Origin: Bacillus tuaregi
GTDB taxonomy: Bacteria > Bacillota > Bacilli > Bacillales > Cytobacillaceae
DNA length: 64,000 nucleotides
Assembly (NCBI RefSeq): GCF_900104575.1
Contig: NZ_LT629731.1
Coordinates: 3,581,557-3,645,556 of the forward strand
Direction of reading: 5' to 3'
Shown one piece after another: positions 37,187 through 45,490 of this stretch. The position numbers and the translations under genes were made by a program. The notes under the pieces were generated by a model that was given only the letters and a program-made list of their open reading frames with translations, made no database searches and was not told where the DNA came from. The stretch's first letter is position 1; the number at the start of each line of letters is the position of its first letter.

Positions 37187-37225
37187 AAAAAATACAGAGC
37201 GAGAAATTCTCACTCTGTATTTTTT
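37187..37225. terminator. Terminator downstream of the 37239 gene
   Basis: Stem AAAATACAGAG-C-GAG / CTC-A-CTCTGTATTTT with A and T runs on both sides. Before it, 36991-37186 shows no gene. Confidence 0.82.
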
Positions 37226-37238
37226 ATTTTTGCATCGT

Positions 37239-37457
37239 TCACTTATCGCTTTTACTTGATGTTATTTTACGAGTGGCTAAAGCTATGATCCCACCAACTG
37301 CAATAAATACAATGTCCAAAACGATTTCCAACCCTTGAAACGCATCAATATAATTTACTAAAAACCAACTTTTTCCTCCATTAGTCAAATGATTGATTAA
37401 TCCGCCTACTCCCTGAATAATAAAAAGTAGACTGAGTCCACTGATAATTTCTTTCAT
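37239..37457 (-). CDS. Small hydrophobic membrane protein
   Basis: 72 residues from ATG 37457 (GAGGTG 6 nt upstream) with two predicted membrane helices (~5-25 and ~42-62) and a basic, serine-rich tail. Follows the GAP-family gene by 25 bp, so probably an operon partner. Not recognised further. Confidence 0.65.
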   Translation of the reverse strand: MKEIISGLSLLFIIQGVGGLINHLTNGGKSWFLVNYIDAFQGLEIVLDIVFIAVGGIIALATRKITSSKSDK

Positions 37458-37482
37458 AATGAACACCTCTTTAATATTTTTT

Positions 37483-38196
37483 CTAATTTAATATGCCTCT
37501 AAGACCGATATTAAAAAAAACTGCACCTATGACTCCTGTCGCTACCAAGAGTGAAGAGATTGGAGCTTCATTTAATTTTGACCTCATTTTAACAAGAAAT
37601 TGTTGCAATCTTTCTTTAAATATAATATTAACCCCTAACAGTAATATAGAAGGAAGCACCATTACTAGATTGTATCCAATAATCATTAAGATAGCAGGTG
37701 TAGTCTCAATTGTTTGATGATTCATTAAAAAGATTGAATAAAAGTAAGGCAATGCCGTTACAAATTCAATTAGGAAAACAATGATTCCTAGTATAATCAT
37801 CCCTTTAATTGTTGTATTTTTGGGGATAAATGAAATTAAACGTTTTTTTGTAGTCTCTTTTGGTTTACTGAAGCTTATTAGAACAAGAACTGCTCCAAGT
37901 AGGATATAAAACCAATTGATAAAGTCAAACTGAGACAATTGTTCTATTCTCTTCAATAATGAATTTCCACCAAAGTAGAGTAATAAGCCCGTGATGAAAT
38001 AGCCTAACTGCGTGATGAATAAAAACACAAATAAACGAGAAGATAACTGATTCGGTTGTGTCAGTAATAAATAGGCTGTTACAGTCAGTACACCGGGACT
38101 TAAAATATCAATTAAAGCACACAAAGAAATAATCATTAATGCTGAAGAAATGTCTAATGATGAAGAAGGCATCAATGCTTCAATAGTTTCGATCAA
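37483..38196 (-). CDS. GAP/Sap-like (LysE-superfamily) membrane protein
   Basis: 237 residues with six membrane helices and an early DILSPGVLTVTAYLL segment, the proline-glycine helix break typical of LysE/GAP-family exporters. Divergent from a TetR regulator with two operators between them, so likely repressed by it. The exported molecule is unknown. AGGAGG lies upstream of the ATG. Confidence 0.7.
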   Translation of the reverse strand: MIETIEALMPSSSLDISSALMIISLCALIDILSPGVLTVTAYLLLTQPNQLSSRLFVFLFITQLGYFITGLLLYFGGNSLLKRIEQLSQFDFINWFYILLGAVLVLISFSKPKETTKKRLISFIPKNTTIKGMIILGIIVFLIEFVTALPYFYSIFLMNHQTIETTPAILMIIGYNLVMVLPSILLLGVNIIFKERLQQFLVKMRSKLNEAPISSLLVATGVIGAVFFNIGLRGILN

Positions 38197-38236
38197 ACAA
38201 ACTAGTCCTCCTTTAAATATTGTGGTATTATCTATT

Positions 38237-38277
38237 TAACACATCGTGCTATAAAAAGATAATAACACACTGTGCTA
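38237..38277. promoter_or_regulatory. Twin TetR operators
   Basis: TAACACATCGTGCTA (38237-38251) and TAACACACTGTGCTA (38263-38277), 26 bp apart centre to centre. The second fits the palindrome TARCACA-N-TGTGYTA exactly. They lie between the divergent transporter and tetR genes and close to both start sites. Confidence 0.75.
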
Positions 38278-38299
38278 AATAAAGGAAGTGATTTTTATA

Positions 38300-38899
38300 A
38301 TGCCAAAAATTGTTGATCATGATGAAAAGCGCAAACAAATTGCTGAGGCTGCATGGAATATTATTAGGAAAGAAGGGGTTGAGAAAGCGTCTATACGAAG
38401 AGTTGCAGCTGAGGCAGGGATGTCTTCTGGTGCGTTAAGACATTATTTTTCAACTCAAGATGAAATGTTATTATTTATTATGAATTACTACTTAGAAGAA
38501 GGGAAAAAACGTTCTCAAAATAAAGAATGGTCAGAAAACCCAGTGCAGGCAGTAGAAGAAGTTTTATTAGAGCTAGTACCAATAGATGAAGAAAAGAAAA
38601 TTGAAACGAGCGTTTGGTGGATTCTTGCATTACGTTCACTTACAAGTGATACAATAAAGGACAAAAAAGATGAAATGACGGACGGTACATATGAATTAGC
38701 AAATTCAATGATTGAAATCTTAGCTCTAAAAGGCGTATTATCAGATTCAATGAATGCAGAATTAGAAAAGAGTAGGTTAACGGCATTAATAGAGGGATTG
38801 TCAATTCATGCTTTATTAAGACCTGATGTATACTCTCCAGAAAAGGTGAAGGAAGTTATTCGTTATCATTTAGAGACACTCTGCAATAAAATCAATTAA
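38300..38899 (+). CDS. TetR/AcrR-family repressor
   Basis: 199 residues: helix-turn-helix IRRVAAEAGMSSGALRHYFSTQDEM at ~30-55 followed by a helical ligand domain with a Trp-rich stretch. ATG 38300 chosen (AAGGAAG upstream); an in-frame GTG at 38288 is too close to that site. Divergent from the GAP-family gene, so a local repressor of that exporter is likely. Confidence 0.85.
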   Translation: MPKIVDHDEKRKQIAEAAWNIIRKEGVEKASIRRVAAEAGMSSGALRHYFSTQDEMLLFIMNYYLEEGKKRSQNKEWSENPVQAVEEVLLELVPIDEEKKIETSVWWILALRSLTSDTIKDKKDEMTDGTYELANSMIEILALKGVLSDSMNAELEKSRLTALIEGLSIHALLRPDVYSPEKVKEVIRYHLETLCNKIN

Positions 38900-39073
38900 G
38901 CTAATCGGTCGATGTATCAATTATTGTCCCATGTGTTTTTAATAGATTTAGTCTTACCCCTTGATTTATTATTAACTTTATAGAGAGAGGAGTCAAAATC
39001 GGTTCTTTCACTATATTTCTTCAAGATTCGAATTTTAACCCTTTATTCCACAAAAATGGAGCGTTTATTAAAC

Positions 39074-39120
39074 AAACAAGATAGCACGTACCGGTCATAA
39101 AATAAGTGCTATCCTGTTTT
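39074..39120. terminator. Inverted repeat between tetR and the polymerase fragment
   Basis: GATAGCAC / GTGCTATC with an 18-nt loop followed by CTGTTTTC on the plus strand. The stretch 38900-39073 has no gene. Confidence 0.55.
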
Positions 39121-39183
39121 CATTATTTAAAAATTGAAGGTCTTTTAACCTCCTCCCACACGATTATCCGATTACCAATTAAT

Positions 39184-39597
39184 TTAATCTTTTTGATAAA
39201 ACTGACACTCATAACCATCAGCACTAAGCAACAGGCCATTTGCCCATGTTGGCATCTTAGCCATCTGTTCACAGATAGCGGAAAGTGACGTCCCCATATC
39301 TGCCTCGATGATAATTTCATCGTGTACATGAGCCACAATGGAACAATTCTTTAATGTCTGCATGGCATGACACAAGATGTCACGACTGATTGCTTGAACA
39401 ATATTCTCTACAAATTTGGGACCGTAGCTTTCGATTCTTTCCCATTTCTTCGTTCCACCGACACCTTCATAAGTAACTGACTCACCGCCAAACATATTCT
39501 CTCCCATACGAGGTTTCACATAGGCAAGCCGTCTACCAGAAGGAAGAACGATAAAGAGCATCCCACTTTGATAGAGCTTGTACAAATCCTTGACTAA
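39184..39597 (-). pseudogene. Phage-type family A DNA polymerase, C-terminal fragment
   Basis: The frame encodes about 130 residues of the palm end of a phage DNA polymerase I: LPSGRRLAYVKPRMG, FGGESVTYEGVG, KKWERIESYGPKFVENIVQAISRD and the metal-binding motif VHDEIIIEA, ending YECQFYQKD. A full enzyme has ~650 residues; the N-terminal exonuclease and most of the palm are missing. The left end of the homology joins a broken methyltransferase gene, so the protein cannot be active. Confidence 0.82.
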
Positions 39598-39646
39598 GTC
39601 CACCCGCCCCTGAAAATAAATCAATTACTGTATATCTCTTACTCAT
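39533..39646 (-). pseudogene. Truncated C-5 cytosine DNA methyltransferase, N-terminal stub
   Basis: Reads MSKRYTVIDLFSGAGGLSQG, the AdoMet-binding motif I of m5C methyltransferases, then runs into polymerase-derived sequence and stops after 37 codons. Its ATG overlaps the XRE gene stop (ATGAGTAA), the normal coupling between controller and methylase. The rest of the methylase has been lost by the recombination that brought in the polymerase fragment. Confidence 0.75.
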
Positions 39647-39860
39647 CTAAAATCACCTTGTCTTCTATAAATTCAACAATATCTCCTATTTCACAATCCA
39701 AAGCTCGACAGATACGTTCTAAAGCCTCGAGTGAAACTCCTTGGTTTTTACTTAATCTAGCTAATGTAGCAGATGTAATCCCTGAACAGTCTCGGAGTTG
39801 TGTTTTATTTATTTTTTTGTCTATAATTAACTTCCATAATTTATCATATGATACAGACAT
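39639..39860 (-). CDS. XRE-type controller protein of a lost restriction-modification locus
   Basis: 73-residue Cro/CI helix-turn-helix protein (KLIIDKKINKTQLRDCSGITSATLARLSK ... LERICRALDCEIGDIVEF). Such proteins commonly precede 5-methylcytosine methylase genes. AAAGGAAGAG lies before the ATG, and a 20-bp palindrome lies in the promoter region. Intact itself, although the methylase that follows is destroyed. Confidence 0.82.
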   Translation of the reverse strand: MSVSYDKLWKLIIDKKINKTQLRDCSGITSATLARLSKNQGVSLEALERICRALDCEIGDIVEFIEDKVILDE

Positions 39861-39894
39861 GTCACTCTTCCTTTTTTCTCTATAAATAGAAAAA

Positions 39895-39914
39895 AATTCT
39901 ATATATATAGAATT
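39895..39914. promoter_or_regulatory. Perfect palindrome upstream of the XRE gene
   Basis: AATTCTATATATATAGAATT, 35 bp before the start codon, with a related TCTATAAATAGA at 39879-39890. A likely operator for the XRE regulator. Confidence 0.6.
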
Positions 39915-39978
39915 AATGCTAGGATAATACTACCACACTCATTTCATTTCGTAAACTAAAACTCTTTACCATTGCTCA

Positions 39979-40301
39979 TTCATTTTTAACAGAATAATTG
40001 GGCACCTAACAATAATGAACTAACAATCTATTTATAAAGTTAGACATTTTAAACGCCTCGTAAATCCAAACACCTTACATTATTTTAAATACTTAATATA
40101 ATCAAGACATTCAATGTATTCCATTACATCTGTCCTGTCTCCTCAACCCTACAAAATCATCCATTCTATCTCCTCAACCTTCCGCTGATTTTTTTAGTTG
40201 ATATGTTTCCTCAATAAATAAAAATAAGGATTTTCAAGGTTAAAAGGTGCTACCAGACATCGGCAGAAAGTCCTCCAACCTTGAAAACCCTTTATTTATC
40301 A
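39979..40301. repeat. Long direct repeat, copy 2
   Basis: About 325 bp, same orientation as 36539-36870. Ends 15 bp from the yfjO stop. The hairpin AAGGATTTTCAAGGTT / AACCTTGAAAACCCTT may now serve as the yfjO terminator. Plus-strand GTTGATATGTTTCCTCAA is at 40197-40214. Confidence 0.85.
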
Positions 40302-40316
40302 GTGTTTTGAATAACC

Positions 40317-41702
40317 CTATTTCTCCACCCTTGACATCAAGACAACACACTCAACGTGACTTGTCTGTGGAAACATATCAACCGGTTGAATATACTCAAC
40401 CTTGTACTTAGCTGTCAGGACATGGATATCCTTCGCTAATGTGGACGGATTACAGGAAACGTAAATCAGCTTCTTCGGTTTGATCGTTAGAATCGTCTTT
40501 AGAAGCTCGTGGTCAAGTCCTGTTCTTGGCGGGTCCACGATGATGACATCCGGCTTCCAGCCTTCCTTCGCCCATTTTGGCAAAATAACCTCTGCCTTGC
40601 CCGTCACATATTTGGCATGCTTGATTCCATGGCGGGCAGCGTTTTTCTTCGCATCTTCGATCGATTCTGGTATCACATCCATCCCGCGGATTTCAGCTGC
40701 CTTATCGGCAACCCAGAGTCCAATTGTCCCAACGCCGCAATAGGCGTCCACTACTTTTTCCGTACCAGTAAGCTCTGCAGCCTTCTTCACTTCATTATAG
40801 AGATTTACTGTTTGCTCTGGATTCAGCTGAAAGAACGTCCTTGCCGACAATTCGAAGTTTAAATCGCCTAATGTTTCCTGGATAAATTCCTTCCCCTCAA
40901 GATTCACGGTCTTTTCACCAAAAATAAGAGAGGTCTTTTGACCATTAATATTCTGCATGATGGATTTTACATTTGGGAGCCTTTTCTTTATTTCTTCAAT
41001 TAGTTGTTCCTTCTTTGGCAGCTCTGATTTTGCGGTAATCAATACTATTTGCAGCTCGCCTGTTTGAATCCCTACTCGGGCAACAATGGTTCGCACAACA
41101 CCTTTGCCTGTTCTTTCGTTATAGATTGGAATTTCTAACTTTTGCAGAACCTTTCTTACCGTTCCAATTGCTTTATTTGTTTTGGGATGCTGTACTGTAC
41201 ATTGATCGATATGGATAAGGCTATGAGAATTCATGCCATACAAGCCGGCAAGAACCTTTCCGTCTTTATTGGCAACCTGAAATTGACTTTTATTGCGATA
41301 ATTCCAGGGATTTTCCATTCCTAATGTCTCTTTAATATCTATTTGCTCCATTTGCAGCTTTGCATGTCTTTCAAATGACTGTATGACAATATCACGTTTT
41401 TCCTTTAGCTGTTGATCATATCGAAGATGCTGAAGCTGGCAGCCTCCGCATTCCTCATATACAGGGCATAATGGCTCAACACGAAATTCAGATTTTTTGC
41501 GGATGCTTTTGATTTTGGCTTCTGTAAATTTTGGATGCACCTTAATTGCTTCCACCACAACCTCTTCCCCAGGAAGTGCTCCTGGAACAAAGACCACCTT
41601 TCGCTTAAAATAGCCTACTCCTTCTCCATTAATACCGATTCGTTTGATTGTCAAAGGAAAGGTTTGATTTAGTTCTATTTTAACATCTTGTGCTTTTTGC
41701 AT
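40317..41702 (-). CDS. yfjO: 23S rRNA (uracil-C5)-methyltransferase, RlmCD family (YfjO)
   Basis: 461 residues: N-terminal TRAM domain (~8-70), [4Fe-4S] cysteines C79, C85, C88 and C168, a Rossmann methyltransferase domain with [18 protein letters not shown], and the catalytic Cys in YVSCNPSTL. It methylates C5 of uridines in 23S rRNA. Place next to pdaA matches B. subtilis yfjO. Its 3' end ([11 protein letters not shown]) is the apparent attachment site of the island that lies immediately downstream. Confidence 0.9.
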   Translation of the reverse strand: MQKAQDVKIELNQTFPLTIKRIGINGEGVGYFKRKVVFVPGALPGEEVVVEAIKVHPKFTEAKIKSIRKKSEFRVEPLCPVYEECGGCQLQHLRYDQQLKEKRDIVIQSFERHAKLQMEQIDIKETLGMENPWNYRNKSQFQVANKDGKVLAGLYGMNSHSLIHIDQCTVQHPKTNKAIGTVRKVLQKLEIPIYNERTGKGVVRTIVARVGIQTGELQIVLITAKSELPKKEQLIEEIKKRLPNVKSIMQNINGQKTSLIFGEKTVNLEGKEFIQETLGDLNFELSARTFFQLNPEQTVNLYNEVKKAAELTGTEKVVDAYCGVGTIGLWVADKAAEIRGMDVIPESIEDAKKNAARHGIKHAKYVTGKAEVILPKWAKEGWKPDVIIVDPPRTGLDHELLKTILTIKPKKLIYVSCNPSTLAKDIHVLTAKYKVEYIQPVDMFPQTSHVECVVLMSRVEK

Positions 41703-41758
41703 TTTTGCTCACTCCATTATTCGGAAAGATATATCGGTTATATGTAATGTATGGTTGA

Positions 41759-42388
41759 TTAGATTGTCATCCCTTTTGGCGGGAAGACTAATCGGCATAT
41801 TAATTTTGCTAATTCCATATAATCTGTTTTCTGACCGACCTCTTTTTCTTTTTTCGGTACGTTCTCTAGTATAACCAAAATAGACCAGGCCACCATTTCT
41901 AGCTCCAAATCTGGCCATGTCCGCCCCTTTTTCTTTGCTAACTGCAGTCCGGCAAGGATTCGCTTATGCCAATTTTTCCTTGATTGGATTAATACTTCTG
42001 CTAGTTCAGGGTCCCTGATGATTAGTTCAGGCAATACCTGATGCAGTCCTATCTGCTCAAGCTGTTTATAATGATTTTCCAGAATAGCTGCTAGAAGCTC
42101 CTCTGGGTTCGTCCTGATCCAATTAGGCTCAGGGGGCAGCATTTTATCTAATTGGTCCTGTAATAATGCCATTAGTAATTGTCGTTTATCGGAAAAATAA
42201 CGGTAAAAGGTGCCAATCGCTACCCCTGCATGCGTAGCAATCTCCTTCGCTGTTGTGGGCTCATATCCATTCTTGATAAATAATTCTCGGCCGCTTTCGA
42301 GTAATGAATTCCTTTTTTGCTGGGCCCTTTCCTGCTTCGGTACAAATGGAAAATCTCCCACCAGCTGAAGGTCCTCATGCTCAGACAT
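41759..42388 (-). CDS. TetR/AcrR-family transcriptional regulator
   Basis: 209 residues with an unusual ~20-residue N-terminal extension, then helix-turn-helix TAKEIATHAGVAIGTFYRYFSDKRQL (~45-70) and an all-helical effector domain. AGGTGATTGT precedes the ATG. Two TGAAC-N4-GTTCA operators lie upstream. It could form an operon with yfjO downstream (56 bp gap). Ligand unknown. Confidence 0.85.
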   Translation of the reverse strand: MSEHEDLQLVGDFPFVPKQERAQQKRNSLLESGRELFIKNGYEPTTAKEIATHAGVAIGTFYRYFSDKRQLLMALLQDQLDKMLPPEPNWIRTNPEELLAAILENHYKQLEQIGLHQVLPELIIRDPELAEVLIQSRKNWHKRILAGLQLAKKKGRTWPDLELEMVAWSILVILENVPKKEKEVGQKTDYMELAKLICRLVFPPKGMTI

Positions 42389-42427
42389 ACAATCACCTCA
42401 GTCCTAATAGTACCATACAATAAAAGC

Positions 42428-42491
42428 TGAACCAAAGTTCATTTTTTCTTTGACAGTGATTAAAAAAATTGTATACTTGAACTACGGTTCA
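42428..42491. promoter_or_regulatory. TGAAC-N4-GTTCA operators around a plus-strand promoter
   Basis: TGAACCAAAGTTCA at 42428-42441 and TGAACTACGGTTCA at 42478-42491, 50 bp apart. Between and overlapping them a plus-strand promoter TTGACA-16 bp-TATACT (42451-42478) points away from the tetR gene, towards a region with no gene. A third half-site TGAAC occurs at 42541. Confidence 0.65.
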
Positions 42492-42549
42492 TGTTTTTTC
42501 AATTACTAATTTCACCCCTTGGAGCTAATTGATTAATACATGAACCGGT

Positions 42550-42604
42550 CTTTAATGCGGTAAAGTGCTGGGGGACTGTCCCCCAGCACTTTACCGCATT
42601 AAAG
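42550..42604. repeat. 55-bp perfect palindrome (REP-like)
   Basis: Arms of 27 bp with a single central base, containing GTAAAGTGCTGGGGGAC and its complement. It abuts the pdaA stop codon. No T-run follows on either strand, so it is not a standard terminator. The GGGGGACTGTCCCCC centre recalls REP elements seen in other Bacilli. Confidence 0.88.
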
Positions 42605-43426
42605 CTATTTTTTCTTTTTCTTTTTTTTCTGTTGTTTTTTCTCTTGATGATTTTTGTTAGTTAGGTCGTCGAGGCTTTTAAATTTGTAGCCTTGCTTTTT
42701 TAAATCCTTTATTACACTTTCTAGTGCATCCGCGTTATCCTTTGAAACCGTGTGGAGCAGAATAATCGCACCCGGGTGAATCTGGTTCATAATATTATCA
42801 TAGGAATATTGAGCACCTTTTTGCTGATCGGTCAGCCAATCCTTAAACGCTAAGGACCAAAAAACATGTGTGTAGCCCTCTTCATTCGCTAAAGCCATCG
42901 TTCTTTCACTGAATATCCCTCGCGGCGGGCGGAGGTAATGCATCTTTTTGACACCTGTTAGTTCTTCAGTTTTTTCTTTTACTTTTTCGAGCTCTTCCTT
43001 GAACCGCTCATCACTGACCTGGGATAGATCCGGATGATGCCAGGAATGATTACCAACAATATGACCTTCCTTTACCATTCTTTTCACTAGCCCTGAAGCA
43101 GATTCTAAATAATGACCTGTCACAAAAAAGGTTGCCGGTACTTTTTCTTTTTTAAGAATATCTAAAATTTGCGCCGTATAACCGTTTTCATAGCCATTAT
43201 CAAAGGTTAAATAAATATCCATTTGAGTCGGGTCGCCTTTGTAATACGCCTCATGTTTCTTTAGCAACTCGTCCCATTCCTGCCCTGCTTCAGCCTGCCT
43301 TCCCTCTGATGCTTTTTTAAAGCCCCAATGAATTGGACGATTTGGATAACTTTCCGCCGATGCACTTGAAACAAAAACAAAGAATAATACACTTATCATC
43401 ATTAGCTGTTTGATTAATCTCTTCAT
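42605..43426 (-). CDS. pdaA: Delta-lactam-biosynthetic de-N-acetylase PdaA
   Basis: 273 residues with signal peptide (cleavage near SASA-ES) and a NodB polysaccharide deacetylase domain: IYLTFDNGYENGYT (motif 1), GNHSWHHPDLS (His ligands), RPPRGIFSE and HPGAIILLHTVS. It removes the N-acetyl group of cortex muramic acid so that the delta-lactam can form; needed for spore germination. PNRPIHWGFKK is PdaA-specific. The C-terminal tail is unusual: a Lys/Gln-rich run ending in seven lysines. ATG 43426 lies 8 nt after AAGGAG. Confidence 0.93.
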   Translation of the reverse strand: MKRLIKQLMMISVLFFVFVSSASAESYPNRPIHWGFKKASEGRQAEAGQEWDELLKKHEAYYKGDPTQMDIYLTFDNGYENGYTAQILDILKKEKVPATFFVTGHYLESASGLVKRMVKEGHIVGNHSWHHPDLSQVSDERFKEELEKVKEKTEELTGVKKMHYLRPPRGIFSERTMALANEEGYTHVFWSLAFKDWLTDQQKGAQYSYDNIMNQIHPGAIILLHTVSKDNADALESVIKDLKKQGYKFKSLDDLTNKNHQEKKQQKKKKKKK

Positions 43427-43514
43427 GTACACGTCTCCTTATCGGATATTTCTTGTTGTTTTTATTGTTTCTGAGTAAGGCAGAATCATGCGGGATTTAC
43501 TTTTCCAAAAAAAA

Positions 43515-43548
43515 GAAAAAGGATAAACCTTAACGGTTTACCCTTTTT
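43515..43548 (-). terminator. Terminator of the fumarase gene
   Basis: Stem AAAAAGGGTAAACC / GGTTTATCCTTTTT (one G-T pair) on the minus strand followed by C and a long T-run. Confidence 0.85.
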
Positions 43549-43562
43549 CAGAGGAAATATTC

Positions 43563-45113
43563 TTATTTAAATACCGGTTCTTTAAATTGTGCTAATTTCT
43601 CAAGTGAAGACTGGTCAACATCTTTGTGAAGACTGTTTCCATGAGAATCCATTGTTACAACAGCAGTAAAGCCTTCAACCTGCAGATGCCACATTGCTTC
43701 TGGAATACCGAATTCTGTTAAATCAACACCGTCTACAGACTTAATACAATCTGCATAATACTGTGCCGCTCCACCGATTGCATTTAAATACACACCTCCA
43801 TGCTCCTGAAGGGCTGACAAGGTTTTTGGTCCCATTCCACCTTTACCAATGACAGCGCGAATGCCAAAACGTTTCATAATATCTCCCTGGTAAGGCTCCT
43901 CGCGAATACTGGTTGTCGGTCCAGCTGCCTTCACATGCCATTTTCCATCCTCATCCTTTAACATAACTGGACCACAGTGATAAATAATTTGTCCATTTAA
44001 ATCTACCGGTGAATCATTGTCAGATAGATATTTATGAATCGCGTCACGGCCTGTGTACATTCTTCCATTAATACGAACAACATCCCCTACTTTTAATTGG
44101 CGAATTTGTTCCTCTGTAATAGGCGCTTGTAGCTCAACAACATTCACAGTGCTTTCTGAAGCTGCAGCCGTTTCTTTTTCAGCCTCTGCCGCCCCAAAGT
44201 CAATTTTCTCGCCTTCCTGGTAGCTCCAATCGCTAATTTCTCCACTTTCAGGATTAACGGTCACACCTAGGCGACGGAATGCCCAACAGTTATAAGCAAC
44301 AGACACAAAGAAGCTAGCTGGAATACGGTTCATAACACCAACCTTACAGCCTAACAGAGTTGTTTCACCGCCAAAGCCCATTGTACCGATTCCTAATTTA
44401 TTTGCATTATCCATAATATATTCTTCAAGCTGACGCAGCTCTTCAATTGGATTCACATCATCATTTGAACGGAAAAGTTGTTCCTTTGCTAAATCATAGC
44501 CACTGGAGCGGTCGCCTCCGATGCCAACTCCGATAAATCCAGCGCTACAGCCCTGTCCTTGCGCCTGGTAGACAGAATGAAGAATACATTTACGAATTCC
44601 ATCAAGGTCGCGGCCTGCTCTTCCTAGACCCTCTAACTCACATGGAAGGCTGTACTGAATATTTTTATTTTCACAGCCACCCCCCTTTAGGATTAAGCGA
44701 ACATCAATTGTATCCTTCTCCCATTGTTCAAACTTGATAACCGGTGTACCACCGCCCAGATTATCGCCGCTGTTTTTACCGGTTAAAGAATCAACAGAAT
44801 TTGGACGTAGCTTTCCATCCTTTGTTGCCTCTGCAATGGCATGGTAGATGGCCTGCTTCATTTCGATTTGATTGGCGCCAACCGGCGTTTTGATTTTAAA
44901 GGTTGGCAGACCTGTATCCTGACAAATTGGCGAAACATTATCGTCAGCCATTTTGATATTATTGGAAATCGTTCCAAGAGCCATTGCCGACCTTGTACCG
45001 GCATTTTCTTTATCCTTTGCGGCCTTGATGGCACGGCGGACATCCTTTGGAAGCTGAGTTGAAGTTTCAACTATCAGCTTGTACATACTCTCCTGAAATT
45101 TTTCAATATTCAT
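43563..45113 (-). CDS. fumA: Class I fumarate hydratase (iron-sulfur, FumA type)
   Basis: 516 residues; alpha and beta subunits fused. The [4Fe-4S] ligands include C64 in SPICQDTGLP and cysteines in KGGGCENKN and TLLGCKVGV. The C-terminal third carries the beta domain (RINGRMYTGRDAIHKYL, GPTTSIREEPY). Interconverts fumarate and malate; oxygen-sensitive, unlike the class II FumC of B. subtilis. L-tartrate dehydratase is a less likely alternative. Ribosome site GGAAGGAG precedes the ATG. Confidence 0.9.
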   Translation of the reverse strand: MNIEKFQESMYKLIVETSTQLPKDVRRAIKAAKDKENAGTRSAMALGTISNNIKMADDNVSPICQDTGLPTFKIKTPVGANQIEMKQAIYHAIAEATKDGKLRPNSVDSLTGKNSGDNLGGGTPVIKFEQWEKDTIDVRLILKGGGCENKNIQYSLPCELEGLGRAGRDLDGIRKCILHSVYQAQGQGCSAGFIGVGIGGDRSSGYDLAKEQLFRSNDDVNPIEELRQLEEYIMDNANKLGIGTMGFGGETTLLGCKVGVMNRIPASFFVSVAYNCWAFRRLGVTVNPESGEISDWSYQEGEKIDFGAAEAEKETAAASESTVNVVELQAPITEEQIRQLKVGDVVRINGRMYTGRDAIHKYLSDNDSPVDLNGQIIYHCGPVMLKDEDGKWHVKAAGPTTSIREEPYQGDIMKRFGIRAVIGKGGMGPKTLSALQEHGGVYLNAIGGAAQYYADCIKSVDGVDLTEFGIPEAMWHLQVEGFTAVVTMDSHGNSLHKDVDQSSLEKLAQFKEPVFK

Positions 45114-45201
45114 GAACGTATTCTCCTTCCCATATATGAAACTCTATTTTTGGATAATTTCGACACCTTCAATTATACTCGTATATAGTCGAATAAAAAA
45201 G

Positions 45202-45230
45202 AAAAAAGAGTCAATTAAATTGACTCTTTT
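45202..45230. terminator. Terminator of yfjT
   Basis: AAAAGAGTCAATT / AATTGACTCTTTT with T-run on the minus strand; overlaps the stop codon. Confidence 0.82.
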
Positions 45231-45414
45231 ATAAATCACGATGTTTAAATTCACGGCATTTTGATTCTAAATCATCAATCATTTCAATTAAACGATCAAT
45301 ATCGTCGACATCGGTATCCTCAGGATCAATCGCATCTAATACATCAAGAAACATATTAAGACGTTGTTTTAAAAAGGAAACCTGTATATTTTTGTCATGT
45401 ATCGGACTACCCAA
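45229..45414 (-). CDS. yfjT: SE1561-family small protein (YfjT-like)
   Basis: 61 residues from TTG 45414, chosen because AAAGGAG lies 8 nt upstream; an upstream ATG at 45444 has no ribosome site and contains that sequence as codons. Core LKQRLNMFLDVLDAIDPE followed by an acidic helix IDRLIEMIDDLESKC identifies the SE1561 family of Bacilli. Likely helical hairpin, function unknown. Position between pdaA and yfkAB matches B. subtilis yfjT. Confidence 0.78.
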   Translation of the reverse strand: MGSPIHDKNIQVSFLKQRLNMFLDVLDAIDPEDTDVDDIDRLIEMIDDLESKCREFKHRDL

Positions 45415-45490
45415 AAAACTCGCTCCTTTCACTATCGTTTCCATCCTATCGAATATTTCTGCTTAAGGCAATACCGGAAAGTAACATAAT

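Noticed and set aside
36539-40301. Direct repeats considered as a CRISPR array
   Set aside because: Only two long (~325 bp) units 3.1 kb apart, no regular short repeats or spacers and no cas genes.
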